Source of the DNA: Chlorobaculum sp. 24CR | Lineage (GTDB): Bacteria; Bacteroidota; Chlorobiia; Chlorobiales; Chlorobiaceae | Direction: 5' to 3' | NCBI RefSeq assembly: GCF_004118635.1 | Contig: NZ_SDGU01000017.1 | Location: 1-34,705 of the forward strand | Length of the DNA: 34,705 nucleotides | Shown: positions 15,915-24,447 of the stretch, in pieces | Layout: each line of letters opens with the position of its first letter | How positions within the stretch are numbered: the stretch's first letter is position 1 | Made by a program: the position numbers and the translations under genes | The notes under the pieces: model-generated | Told to the model about the DNA's origin: nothing | The model's input: only the letters and a program-made list of their open reading frames with translations | Databases searched by the model: none

Positions 15915-17126
15915 ATGAAGAGAGATTACTACGAAGTCCTTGGCGTCGGCCGTTCGGCGGACAAGGACGAAATAAAGAAGGCCTATCGCAAGCTGGCCCT
16001 GAAATATCACCCGGACAAGAATCCCGACAACAAGGAGGCCGAGGAGAAGTTCAAGGAGGCCAACGAGGCTTACGAAGTGCTGAGTAACGACGACAAGCGC
16101 CGCCGCTACGACCAGTTCGGTCACGCGGGAGTCGGCTCGTCGGCGGCATCGGGCGGCGGCCCCGGCGGCGCGGGATATGGCGATATCAACGATATTTTCA
16201 GCGCCTTCAACGACATGTTCGGCGGCGGCGGCGGCCGCGCGAGAAGCGGCGGATCGCCCTTCGGTGGATTTGAGGATGTCTTCGGCGGCGGCTTTTCCGG
16301 CGGTGGCGGCGGACGCCGTCGCTCGGCGGGCATTCACGGTACCGACCTGAAGATCCGGCTCAAGCTCACGCTTGAAGAGATTGCCAAGGGGGTTGAGAAG
16401 ACGCTCAAGATCAAGAAGCAGGTCACCTGCCAGGAGTGCAACGGCAGCGGTTCGAAGAGCGGCAAGACCGAGACCTGCCCGACCTGCCACGGCAGCGGCG
16501 AGGTTCGTCAGGCCACCAAGACGATGTTCGGCCAGTTCGTCAACGTCGCCGTCTGCCCGACCTGCGGCGGAGAGGGGCATGTGGTCAAGGATCGCTGCAC
16601 CTCCTGCTACGGCGAAGGGATCAAGCAGGGCGAAGCGACCGTGAAGATCAACGTCCCGGCGGGCGTGCAGGATGGCAACTACATCACGCTTCAGGGGCAG
16701 GGCAACGCGGGGCCGAGGGGCGGAGCGCCCGGCGATCTGATCGTGGTGATCGAGGAGAAGCCGCACGAGCAGTTCAAGCGCAACGGCGACGACATCATTT
16801 ATGATCTCCCGGTCGGATTTCCCGACCTTGTCATGGGCACCAAAATCGACGTGCCGACCCTCGAAGGCCACGTCAAGCTGACCGTTCCGGCGGGCACCCA
16901 GCCGAACACCATGCTGCGCATCGCAGGCAAGGGCATCGGTCACCTGCGGGGCGGTGGTAGCGGCGACCTCTATGTGCGGGTGAACGTCTTCGTGCCGAAG
17001 GATGTGAGCGGCAAGGATCGCGACCTGTTGAAGGAGCTGAAGAAATCGACAGCCATCTGCCCGAATCATGGCGATCACGACCACGAAAAGAGCATTTTCG
17101 AGAAGGCGAAAGACATTTTCAGTTGA
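15915..17126 (+). CDS. dnaJ: Chaperone DnaJ (type I Hsp40)
   Basis: DnaJ delivers unfolded clients to DnaK and stimulates its ATPase. At 403 residues it is slightly longer than E. coli DnaJ. All domains are visible in order: the J domain with HPD in KYHPDKNPD, a long Gly/Phe-rich region (about 75-140, very glycine-rich), the zinc finger with four repeats ([32 protein letters not shown]), and two C-terminal beta-sandwich domains. The tail, [20 protein letters not shown], is charged. It is the last gene of hrcA-grpE-dnaJ. A 12-bp hairpin follows the stop by 65 bases. Confidence 0.98.
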   Translation: MKRDYYEVLGVGRSADKDEIKKAYRKLALKYHPDKNPDNKEAEEKFKEANEAYEVLSNDDKRRRYDQFGHAGVGSSAASGGGPGGAGYGDINDIFSAFNDMFGGGGGRARSGGSPFGGFEDVFGGGFSGGGGGRRRSAGIHGTDLKIRLKLTLEEIAKGVEKTLKIKKQVTCQECNGSGSKSGKTETCPTCHGSGEVRQATKTMFGQFVNVAVCPTCGGEGHVVKDRCTSCYGEGIKQGEATVKINVPAGVQDGNYITLQGQGNAGPRGGAPGDLIVVIEEKPHEQFKRNGDDIIYDLPVGFPDLVMGTKIDVPTLEGHVKLTVPAGTQPNTMLRIAGKGIGHLRGGGSGDLYVRVNVFVPKDVSGKDRDLLKELKKSTAICPNHGDHDHEKSIFEKAKDIFS

Positions 17127-17191
17127 GGCGTTCTTTTTTCAGAGAAGCGCGGGAAAAACAATAAGGCTGCATCAACAGAAGAGCAGGCAAT

Positions 17192-17225
17192 GCAACAGGG
17201 CCAACTGAAAAAGTGGCCCTGTTGC
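17192..17225 (+). terminator. Strong hairpin after dnaJ, no T run
   Basis: A perfect 12-bp stem, gcaacagggcca (17192-17203) with tggccctgttgc (17214-17225), closes a 10-base loop, actgaaaaag. It is followed by gttatcg rather than a T tract. It may stabilise the 3' end of the operon mRNA or act as a factor-dependent terminator. It is the only terminator-like structure after dnaJ. Confidence 0.5.
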
Positions 17226-17309
17226 GTTATCGAAAAAAGCACAGCCGATTGGTTTTCGAGTATTGCATGGCAATCGATGCTTTATTGCGTGGGCGGAGCA
17301 GAGGAGTGG

Positions 17310-17525
17310 TCAGGAGGACGGGTTGGCAATCGCGTCGCAAGGCCGGGCATTCGCACTCTCCATCGCCGCGAAGTGCTCCATAATCATGCGATGCACGAAG
17401 ATGTACCCGCCGCCGACTTTGCGCAGAAACAGCAGATCGGCGGCGTGGTCGAGAAACCGCACATACCGCAACGGCGCGAATCCTTCCCGCCAGAGGAGGA
17501 GGCGGAGAAAATAATCCGAGATCAT
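17310..17525 (-). pseudogene. C-terminal stub of a NACHT-type NTPase
   Basis: This minus-strand frame encodes 71 residues. The core (ISDYFLRLLLWREGFAPLRY, VRFLDHAADLLFLRKVGGGY, IFVHRMIMEHFAAM) closely recalls the end of large NACHT NTPases of cyanobacteria and green sulfur bacteria, where a stretch like FLDYAAERILLRKVGGGYIFIHRLLLEYFA ends the protein. Here the frame is closed upstream by a stop at 17547-17549, so the NTPase core, the membrane segments and everything else are missing. The ATG at 17525 has no ribosome site and is probably just an internal Met. It is most likely a remnant of a deleted gene. The family call is from memory of the motif, not from a search. Confidence 0.6.
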
Positions 17526-17648
17526 TGAATTACTGAAAAGTAACGCTTATCTGTAGAGCTGGCAATTCCGGCAGTCCGCCTTTTTTATTTATCTCTCCAA
17601 TTCCGTACACTTAACATCAATCTTTATTCGTTATTTCGACCTGAATTT

Positions 17649-18332
17649 ATGAGAGCTGTGCTTTTGGTCAGTGGCGGGATGGATAGCCTGGTGGCTACCG
17701 CTCTGGCGCGTCACGAGGGGTTCGAGCTGGCGGCGATGCATGTCAATTACGGGCAGCGCACGTCTCGCAAGGAGCTTGAGTGCTTCCGGCAGATTTGCGA
17801 CCACTACGGTATTTCGCATCGCCTCGAAGTGGATGCGCCGTTCCTCGGCGCTATCGGCGGCTCGTCGCTGACCGACGCGGCGATTCCCGTAGGCCCCGCC
17901 GACCTCGCAGGTACCGATATTCCCACCAGTTACGTGCCCTTCCGCAACGCCAATTTCCTCTCGATGGCCGTGAGCTGGTCGGAGGTGATCGGCGCGAACC
18001 GCATCTACATCGGCGCGGTCGAGGAGGATTCGTCGGGCTATCCCGACTGCCGCAAGGTGTTTTACGACGCCTTCAACCAGGTGATCGAGCACGGCACACG
18101 GCCCGAAACCTGCATCGAAATCGTCACACCGCTGATCGACATGAGCAAGGCCGAGATCGTCAAGCGCGGCATGGAACTCGACGCACCGTTCAACTACAGC
18201 TGGTCGTGCTACAAAAGCGAAGGCAAGGCGTGCGGCGTGTGCGACAGCTGCGCCCGGCGGCTGCGAGCCTTCGCGTCCGCCGGAATCGACGATCCGGTCG
18301 AGTACGAAGTGCGGCCTAACTATTTGCAGTAA
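17649..18332 (+). CDS. queC: 7-cyano-7-deazaguanine synthase
   Basis: QueC converts 7-carboxy-7-deazaguanine, ammonia and ATP to preQ0 in queuosine biosynthesis. The 227-residue protein starts with the PP-loop ATP site [12 protein letters not shown]. The family block [20 protein letters not shown] and the zinc site ([18 protein letters not shown], four cysteines) are intact. It opens a plus-strand run with the CPBP protease (28 bases later) and trpA. I found no preQ1 riboswitch in the preceding gap. queA, a later step of the same pathway, lies 15 kb away. Confidence 0.97.
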   Translation: MRAVLLVSGGMDSLVATALARHEGFELAAMHVNYGQRTSRKELECFRQICDHYGISHRLEVDAPFLGAIGGSSLTDAAIPVGPADLAGTDIPTSYVPFRNANFLSMAVSWSEVIGANRIYIGAVEEDSSGYPDCRKVFYDAFNQVIEHGTRPETCIEIVTPLIDMSKAEIVKRGMELDAPFNYSWSCYKSEGKACGVCDSCARRLRAFASAGIDDPVEYEVRPNYLQ

Positions 18333-18360
18333 TTATCGAAACAGTAAATCCTGAAGTTTC

Positions 18361-19062
18361 ATGGAAAAGGCATATTCGATCGATTCCGGTTCCGCTTCGC
18401 TGAACGAGCGCTTCAATCTCGCGTTCGGCCTGACGGCGCTGATCTGGATCACGGGCCTCGTCGGCCACTTTACGCCGCTGCAAGAGTGGCCCGCGCTGGC
18501 GCTCTACGTCATCGGCGGCATTGGCGTGGTTGTCTGGCGCGGTGTCGCCAAGGGCGAGTGGGCCGGGATGTATCTTGCTGGCGGCAACCTGAAGAAGTCG
18601 CTCAAATGGGGCGGTATCGCCGGCGGAATCCTCTTCGTGATGGACATCGTCAACACGGTGATCTACTACTCGAAGGGCGCGCCGCCGATGACCGACATGC
18701 TCGGCATTCTGGTCAACAAGAATTTTCTCTTTCTTTTTCCGATTCTGGTGCTTGCCGAGGAGTTCCTCTGGCGCGGGCTGATGCTCTCGTCGATGGTCGA
18801 GAAAGGTTTCAATCCCCATTTGAGCGTCTTCGTCACCGCCATGTGCTACGTGCTGAACCACTACGCCGTCGCGCCGGTCGGCATGTATGAGCGCGGGCTG
18901 ATGGCGATGATGGCTTTTCCGATTGGCATTCTCGGCGGTTATATTGCGCTCAAATCGAAAAATGTCTGGGGAAGTGTGCTGGTGCACATGATCACCATGT
19001 TCTCGATGGTGCTCGATATTTTCGTCATCCCCAATCTGGTTCCCTCACTATTTCATCTATGA
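18361..19062 (+). CDS. CPBP-family intramembrane metalloprotease
   Basis: A 233-residue protein with about six to seven membrane segments. It has the CPBP (Abi/Rce1-like) active-site pattern: adjacent glutamates 133-134 in LAEEFLWRG with Arg138, His167 in YVLNHYAVAP, and a further histidine in GSVLVHMITMFS. Members cleave membrane or prenylated proteins or act in bacteriocin self-immunity; no partner peptide gene is seen here. Its stop overlaps the trpA start by 4 bases (ATGA), so the two are translationally coupled. Substrate and role are unknown. Confidence 0.88.
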   Translation: MEKAYSIDSGSASLNERFNLAFGLTALIWITGLVGHFTPLQEWPALALYVIGGIGVVVWRGVAKGEWAGMYLAGGNLKKSLKWGGIAGGILFVMDIVNTVIYYSKGAPPMTDMLGILVNKNFLFLFPILVLAEEFLWRGLMLSSMVEKGFNPHLSVFVTAMCYVLNHYAVAPVGMYERGLMAMMAFPIGILGGYIALKSKNVWGSVLVHMITMFSMVLDIFVIPNLVPSLFHL

Positions 19063-19862
19063 AAGAGAACAGAATCACCCGGCTGGTGAAGCAGGACAAG
19101 AAGCTGCTCATCGCCTACTATATGCCTGAATTTCCCGTGCCGGGCGCGACCCTGCCCGTGCTCGAAGCGTTGCAGGAGAGCGGGGCCGACCTCATCGAGC
19201 TTGGAATGCCCTACTCCGACCCAATAGGCGACGGGCCGGTCATCCAGGATGCGGCGCACAAGGCGATCAGCCACGGCGTGCATGTCGGCAGCATCTTCGA
19301 GCTGGTCAGGCAAGCGCGAAACGGCGAGGGGTGCAAAAAGATTACCACGCCGATTTTACTCATGGGCTACAGCAATCCGCTCATCGCCTACGGCGGCGAC
19401 TGCTTCATGGCCGACGCGGTGCGGGCGGGCGTCGATGGCCTCTTGATTCCCGATCTGCCGCCGGAGGAGTCGGAGGATTTCCTCGAACGCGCCCGGAATT
19501 TCGGCCTTTCGGTGATTTATCTCATCTCGCCGGTCACGCCGCCCGCGAGGATCGAGCTGATCGACAGCATGTCCACCGACTTTTCGTACTGCCTGGCGGT
19601 CAACGCCACCACTGGCACGGGCAAGCTCGACAGCGCCGATATGGACGAAAAGATCGCCGAGTACCTGAAGCGCGTCCGCCAGCACACCAAAAAGAAGTTT
19701 GTCGTCGGCTTCGGCATCAAGGATCGCGAGCGTGTGCGCAAGATGTGGGAGCTGGCCGACGGCGCAGTGGTCGGCACGGCGCTGCTCCAGCACGTCGCCA
19801 CGGCGACCACGCCGGAGGAAACCGCGCAAATGGCCGCAGATTTCTGGAAGTCGCTGAGGTAA
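19059..19862 (+). CDS. trpA: Tryptophan synthase alpha subunit
   Basis: TrpA cleaves indole-3-glycerol phosphate to indole and glyceraldehyde 3-phosphate, and indole is channelled to TrpB. The 267-residue TIM barrel has the signature LIELGMPYSDPIGDGPVIQD, which contains the catalytic Glu and Asp. It also has LLIPDLPPEE, the phosphate-binding turn VVGFGIKDRERV, and GAVVGTALLQ near the end. It overlaps the CPBP gene by 4 bases and has no other trp gene beside it, so trpB and the rest are elsewhere. A short stem ccgc-gtt-gcgg follows the stop. Confidence 0.98.
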   Translation: MKENRITRLVKQDKKLLIAYYMPEFPVPGATLPVLEALQESGADLIELGMPYSDPIGDGPVIQDAAHKAISHGVHVGSIFELVRQARNGEGCKKITTPILLMGYSNPLIAYGGDCFMADAVRAGVDGLLIPDLPPEESEDFLERARNFGLSVIYLISPVTPPARIELIDSMSTDFSYCLAVNATTGTGKLDSADMDEKIAEYLKRVRQHTKKKFVVGFGIKDRERVRKMWELADGAVVGTALLQHVATATTPEETAQMAADFWKSLR

Positions 19863-19914
19863 ACCGCGTTGCGGAGTTTTGTTCGTCGGGAGAATCGTCG
19901 GGGTCATCATTGAA

Positions 19915-19946
19915 GGGCAGCCGCAAGGGCTGCCCCTACGGGACAG
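19915..19946. repeat. Dispersed hairpin repeat
   Basis: gggcagcc-gcaag-ggctgccc (19915-19935), followed by ctacggg, is a member of the GC-rich hairpin family seen at 6739-6759 and 10028-10054. It lies between trpA and the glycosyltransferase gene and could act as a transcript end. Confidence 0.65.
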
Positions 19947-20030
19947 AATGAGAGGATTATGCCTGATGATTGCCAACTGGCGAAATCCTTTTGAAATAAC
20001 CCCGCCTTTGTCCATTTCACTCGACTGACC

Positions 20031-21065
20031 ATGCAAGCATCGAGCAAAACCGCACCGGCGGTGACGGTCATCATTCCGCATCTCAGGAACCGCCCGATGC
20101 TCGACGCCTGCCTCGACGCCCTTCGCAAAACTACCTTCCGCGACTTTTCCGTGCTCGTCGTCGATAACGGCGGGGAGGATTCCGACCTCGCCGCTCTCGA
20201 ATCACGCTATCCCGACCTCGCCGTGCTTCGCCTGCCCGCCAACGCCGGATACGCCGGAGGGTGCAATGCCGGGCTGAAACTCGCGACTTCGCGCTATGTC
20301 GTATTTTTGAATGACGATACCGTTGTCGAGCCGGAGTGGCTGGGCTGTCTCGTCGCTGCCGCCGAAAGCGATCCGGCGGTTGGCGCGTTGCAGCCGAAAA
20401 TTCTCTCGCTGCCGGAGCGTCGGCAGGGGAGGCGGGTGTTCGACTACGCCGGAGCCGCCGGTGGGCTCTTCGACCGCCTCGGATTTCCGTATTGCCTCGG
20501 CAGGAGCTTCGGCGGTCGGGAGGTGGACGCCGGGCAGTATGACCATCCGCGCGACATCTTCTGGGCGTCGGGCGTGGCGCTCTTCGCCCGGCGCGAGGCG
20601 GTCGAGCGTCTTGGCGGCTTCGAGGAGAGCTTTTTCATGCACATGGAGGAGATCGATCTCTGCTGGCGCATGTCGCTCGTGGGCTACCGGGTGCGCTCCG
20701 CGCCGCAATCGGTGGCGTGGCACGAAGGCGGCGCGTCGCTCGCGGAGGGTTCGCCGCTGAAGGTCTATTACAACCACCGCAACGCCCTGCTCACGCTGCT
20801 GCGCAACCGGAGCGCCGCGCCGCTCATCGCGCTCTTGCCGCTGCGCCTCGCGCTCGAAGCGGCGGCGTTGCTCTACTATCTCGCGGGCGGGAAAGAGGGA
20901 ATGGCGAGAGCCGCGCAGGTGGCGCGGGCGTTCATCGATGTGCTGTGGAGGTTGCCGGAAACGCTCCGGCAGCGGCGCTCGATCCAGCGGGCGCGAACCG
21001 TCGGCGACCGGGAGCTTTTTCGCCACGCGCCGCTCTCGATCTTCCTGCCGCGCCGTCCAGCTTAA
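20031..21065 (+). CDS. Family 2 glycosyltransferase (rhamnosyltransferase-like)
   Basis: A 344-residue GT-A fold transferase, likely for lipopolysaccharide or another surface glycan. The nucleotide-binding N-terminus is VTVIIPHLRNRPMLDACLDA. The central NAGYAGGCNAGLKLA and the metal-binding FLNDDTVVEPEW (DD) are intact. The acceptor-side motif SFFMHMEEIDLCWRM is typical of the WbbL-like branch. A hydrophobic stretch near 262-287 (APLIALLPLRLALEAAALLY) may attach it to the membrane. There is no signal peptide. It stands alone on its strand and ends overlapping the convergent SRPBCC gene by 4 bases. The donor sugar is not evident. Confidence 0.92.
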   Translation: MQASSKTAPAVTVIIPHLRNRPMLDACLDALRKTTFRDFSVLVVDNGGEDSDLAALESRYPDLAVLRLPANAGYAGGCNAGLKLATSRYVVFLNDDTVVEPEWLGCLVAAAESDPAVGALQPKILSLPERRQGRRVFDYAGAAGGLFDRLGFPYCLGRSFGGREVDAGQYDHPRDIFWASGVALFARREAVERLGGFEESFFMHMEEIDLCWRMSLVGYRVRSAPQSVAWHEGGASLAEGSPLKVYYNHRNALLTLLRNRSAAPLIALLPLRLALEAAALLYYLAGGKEGMARAAQVARAFIDVLWRLPETLRQRRSIQRARTVGDRELFRHAPLSIFLPRRPA

Positions 21066-21595
21066 CTTTTGGCACGCTCCTCGCAGTAGCTGCGGATCGC
21101 TTTGAGGATGGTCGGCAAATCCTGACTCTGCACGAAGCTCACCACGAACTGCGGCGCGAAAAAGTCCGGCTTGATCTCCGCCTTGTAGGTCAAGAGCGTG
21201 GCGTGGCCGTTTTTGCCATCGACCGCTTCGAGCCGCCACTCGCCCTCATAGACCTCGAAATCTCCGCCGATCTGCGAAAACCAGAGGTGCTCCGGAAAAA
21301 CCTCCTCCACCTTGAGCGTGAAGTTCACCGTTTTCTCGAAGATGAAAATGCCCGATTTGCCCGACTGCGCGATGATCCGGGTCTGGTTGTTCGACTCCAG
21401 CAACCGGCTCGACACTACCTTGGGCATCGTTTCGTGGAGGTGGTCGTAATCGGTCAGCATCCGCCACGCCACCGGCGGTTCGGCCTCGATGAAGACGCAG
21501 CCGTTCGCGCCGATGACCCCATCCGGCAGCCAGTCGAGATCGATGAGAATCTCGCCCTGCATGACCCGCGCGCGTTTTTCCGGAGAGAGTGCCAT
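21062..21595 (-). CDS. SRPBCC-superfamily protein (Coq10-like lipid-binding fold)
   Basis: A 177-residue protein with the helix-grip pattern of START/polyketide-cyclase proteins: an opening strand (GCVFIEAEPPVAWRMLTDYD), HLHETMPKVVSSRLLE, alternating strands, and the long C-terminal helix SFVQSQDLPTILKAIRSYCE. Phe-rich strands line the predicted cavity. Such proteins bind quinones, carotenoids or other lipids. In a green sulfur bacterium a quinone or pigment ligand is plausible but not shown. It is cytosolic, with no signal. It lies 71 bases after the HAD gene on the same strand and may be the last gene of that unit. Confidence 0.8.
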   Translation of the reverse strand: MALSPEKRARVMQGEILIDLDWLPDGVIGANGCVFIEAEPPVAWRMLTDYDHLHETMPKVVSSRLLESNNQTRIIAQSGKSGIFIFEKTVNFTLKVEEVFPEHLWFSQIGGDFEVYEGEWRLEAVDGKNGHATLLTYKAEIKPDFFAPQFVVSFVQSQDLPTILKAIRSYCEERAKS

Positions 21596-21666
21596 GGCTG
21601 AAAGGGTTTGGTTGCGACGCCGTTTCTTTTAATGTATCGCTCTTATCCTTCCGCAGCAATGTTTTA

Positions 21667-22392
21667 TCAGTATCGCGCAGCTTCCTGGCGTCGGGCTCTC
21701 ATGATAACATCGGCCACTTGCGCCAGATCGCTGACAGTGGCGGTTGGCCGGAATTCCCACGGATCGAAAACCGCGTCGCCGGATCGCCTCACCCAGAGCG
21801 CCTCCATGCCAACGGCTCGCGCACCGGTGACATCGAACGGATTCGACGAAATGAGCCAGGTTTGTTCCGGCAAGCTCTCCGCGCGGTGCATGAAGTGGCG
21901 ATACACCTCCGGATCGGGCTTGAACGACCGGACTTCATCGACGCTGACAATATCGAGAAAGAACTCCCGGATTCCCGCATGATCGAGCAGCGATTCGACA
22001 TCCGAAGCCACTCCGTTCGAGAAGGCAAACAACCTGAATCCCGCCTCACGGGCGCGTTCGAGGCCGTTCGCGACATCCGGAAAAGCCGGAAGTCGGCGAT
22101 ACCCGTCAAGCAGTTCGCGGCGCTGGGTTGCGGAAATCACGATCTGAAACGATGCGCAAGCGAACTCCAGCGCCTGCGCGGTACATTCCGGGAACGGGCA
22201 ATATCGCCGCATCAACGCCCGCCGGAACGAATACTCAAGCTGCTTCTGCCGCCAGAGTTGCGACAGCGCCTCGGCCTTGTCGCCCGCAAAAGCTTCGAGC
22301 AGCGACACCAGTCCGTGCGTGTCGATCAGTGTGCCGTAAACGTCGAAAGCGAGGGTTTGGGGTTGGGAGGAAATTGTCATGGTGGTGAACAT
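21667..22392 (-). CDS. HAD hydrolase, L-2-haloacid dehalogenase type
   Basis: A 241-residue type II haloacid dehalogenase-like enzyme. Motif I is LAFDVYGTLID (nucleophile Asp17), motif II LFAFSNGVASD, motif III Lys in RSFKPDPEVYRHF, and motif IV WLISSNPFDVTGARAVGM. The SSNPFD segment and the Asp-x-Tyr-Gly-Thr motif are features of haloacid dehalogenases rather than phosphatases, although the true substrate may differ. It begins 6 bases after the CDF transporter stop, so it is translationally linked. An alternative start is the Met at 22380. The link to a metal exporter is unexplained. Confidence 0.88.
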   Translation of the reverse strand: MFTTMTISSQPQTLAFDVYGTLIDTHGLVSLLEAFAGDKAEALSQLWRQKQLEYSFRRALMRRYCPFPECTAQALEFACASFQIVISATQRRELLDGYRRLPAFPDVANGLERAREAGFRLFAFSNGVASDVESLLDHAGIREFFLDIVSVDEVRSFKPDPEVYRHFMHRAESLPEQTWLISSNPFDVTGARAVGMEALWVRRSGDAVFDPWEFRPTATVSDLAQVADVIMRARRQEAARY

Positions 22393-22398
22393 TTGTTC

Positions 22399-23787
22399 TC
22401 AATCCGCCGCGTTCATCGGTTCGGCGTGGACGATGATTCTTGAGGTTTCGGGAATGTCTCGATAGATCAGGCTTTCGAGGCGGCTGGTGAGGGGGTGGAC
22501 GTCGGCGAGGACGGTGTTGCCGTCGAAGCCGCAATGCAGCGTGATGCAGAGTTTGTTGTGGCTCGATACGTGGATTTTCAAGGCATGCACGTCGCGGATG
22601 CCGGCAATCGTGCTGGCCGCTTGGCGGATAATGGCGGTGATCCGCGCTTCGTTTTCGGGGTCGGCGGGACGTGCGTTGCGCTCCTCGCTGTTGAGCGGGT
22701 CGAGGTGGATGCAGAGGTCGATCTCTTCGTTGAATTCGCGGTGCAGCTCCTCTTCGAGTTCGGTCACGGCGTCGTGCGCCTCGCGGATGGTCAGGCGGCT
22801 GTCAACCTCGACGTCGAAGGTGATCTGTTTGTGCTCGCCCGCAAGCGAGGTAACGATGTTGTGCGCGTGAAGGCCGTGGTTCAGGCCGACGGCGTGAATC
22901 CTTTCGGTGACGGTTTCGCTGTCGAGCACCACCGGGCGGGCGTTGACCGTGATGTCGCTGTCGGGAAGCTCCGCCTTCAGCCGCTCTTCGACTCCGGCGC
23001 AGATGGCCAGAACCTTCTCCTGCGGCAGCGTGCGGCTGACCGAGATCGTGAGATCGATGAAGACGAACGGCCCGGCGGGCTTGATGCGCATCTTGTGGAT
23101 GGCGATGACGCCGGGCGCGTTCACGACAAGCTCTTCGATCTGTTCGGACAACCCCTCCGGCGCGGCGTCCACCAGCACGTCGAAGGTTTTGCGCCCCAGC
23201 TCCCACGCGGCCCGTGCAATGAGCACCGCCACGCCGATGCCCGCCACGGCGTCCGCCCAGTGAATGCCGAGCGCGACGAATCCGAGCCCGGCGAGCACTA
23301 CCGCCGAAGAGATGATGTCGGAGGTGAAGTGCAGAGCGTCGGCTTCGAGCGCCTGGCTTTTGGTCTCTTTGGCTACCTTTTTCAGGGCGCGCGCTCTCGA
23401 AATATCAACCACAATCGAGATGACGATGACCGCGATGGCGTACCACGTGACCTCGATCTCCGTTGCGCCGGAGATGAGGCGTGACACGGCTTCGTAGACG
23501 ATCCATATCGAGGTGAGCATCAACAGGCCGGTTTCGATGAGGGCGCTGACGCTTTCGATTTTGGTGTGGCCGTAGTGGTGCTTTTTGTCCGCCGGTTTGT
23601 CGCTGATCCGGACGGCGAACCAGGTGAGCGCCGCCGCGCCGAAATCCATCGCCGAGTGCGCGGCTTCGGAGATGATGCCGATGCTGCCGGTCATGAGGCC
23701 AACCACGATTTTCATGGCGGTCAAGAGCAAGCTCGCCACAACCGAACTGAGGGCGACGTTTTGCTTTTTCTCTTCGTGGCTGCTCAT
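22399..23787 (-). CDS. Cation diffusion facilitator transporter with extended C-terminus
   Basis: An inner-membrane metal/proton antiporter, probably for zinc. About six helices fill residues 10-200. Metal-site residues are HxxxD in helix 2 (EAAHSAMDFGAA) and HxxxD in helix 5 (ALHFTSDIISS), the His-Asp pairing of zinc-type CDFs. A cytosolic dimerisation domain follows (DVLVDAAPEGLSEQIEELVV). At 462 residues the protein is over 150 longer than a standard CDF, and the tail seems to hold two further domains of similar pattern (see findings). I use ATG 23787 (MSSHEEKKQ); the frame also opens at TTG 23829 but has no better ribosome site there. It is cotranscribed with the HAD gene. Confidence 0.9.
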   Translation of the reverse strand: MSSHEEKKQNVALSSVVASLLLTAMKIVVGLMTGSIGIISEAAHSAMDFGAAALTWFAVRISDKPADKKHHYGHTKIESVSALIETGLLMLTSIWIVYEAVSRLISGATEIEVTWYAIAVIVISIVVDISRARALKKVAKETKSQALEADALHFTSDIISSAVVLAGLGFVALGIHWADAVAGIGVAVLIARAAWELGRKTFDVLVDAAPEGLSEQIEELVVNAPGVIAIHKMRIKPAGPFVFIDLTISVSRTLPQEKVLAICAGVEERLKAELPDSDITVNARPVVLDSETVTERIHAVGLNHGLHAHNIVTSLAGEHKQITFDVEVDSRLTIREAHDAVTELEEELHREFNEEIDLCIHLDPLNSEERNARPADPENEARITAIIRQAASTIAGIRDVHALKIHVSSHNKLCITLHCGFDGNTVLADVHPLTSRLESLIYRDIPETSRIIVHAEPMNAAD

Positions 23788-23829
23788 CGGGTTAACGGGT
23801 GGAATTCCGGCTGATGGTGAATGTTGCAA

Positions 23830-24447
23830 GTTGACCGAACATAACGATTTGCCGGAGAACGGCCATGAGCGTTTCTGTCAAATCTGACTGGCGCCAACTC
23901 AATACCAAACAACCTTACGCATTCCCCGTCATTGCGAGCCACCCGTATCCGGCCCGATACCGCACACGAACCTTGAACAGCGTGTATCTGCTCAGGAAAA
24001 AAGCGGAAACAACATTGAAAAAGAAATTGGGCTAAAGCCCTGATTTTGCTATTTCATCAACCCCGGACTGAAGTCCGGGGCAATTGCTGAGGAGCATAAG
24101 CAGCTCGCTCATGGACTTGACAATCCAATGGTACTCAGGCGGGCTTTAGCCCGTCGGACATTCAGCTCTCTTACATTCATATTGCCCCGGCTTTCAAGCC
24201 GGGGAGAGCCAGTCAGAAAAATCCCGGGGCTTCAGCCCAAGCTCTTGCGGCTAGCTTCCATCACATTACATGCGTTACCGATAGGGTGAAATACTTGCGA
24301 AACAAAGCATGTTCATGGAAAGGAGCGTAGCGACGTGGCAATCCATGCGGAATCAGCAGAAACTGTAAGAGGTGGATCGCCACGCCCCGACAAGTCGGGA
24401 CTCGCGATGACCTGTCTCTCTTGACACAACACTCCATGGGTCAACGT
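23830..24447. repeat. Repeat-filled gap between CDF and metK genes
   Basis: No gene is visible in about 600 bases. The gap contains gggctaaagccc (24029-24040), ccccggactgaagtccgggg (24061-24080), cgggctttagcccg (24140-24153), ccccggctttcaagccgggg (24185-24204) and gggcttcagccc (24227-24238). The block 24138-24204 matches 6616-6681 in order and spacing. A second family (cgtcattgcgag at 23927; ggagcgtagcgacgtggcaa near 24320; ggatcgccacgcc...cgcgatgacc, 24375-24412) forms an imperfect long inverted repeat. A frame at 24353-24628 runs through it and is not a gene. Confidence 0.75.

Noticed and set aside
15765-17084. 439-codon minus-strand frame opposite grpE and dnaJ
   Set aside because: Antisense shadow of certain chaperone genes, with no start signal.
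17550-17648. preQ1 riboswitch before queC
   Set aside because: The conserved preQ1 core and A-rich tail are not seen in the leader.
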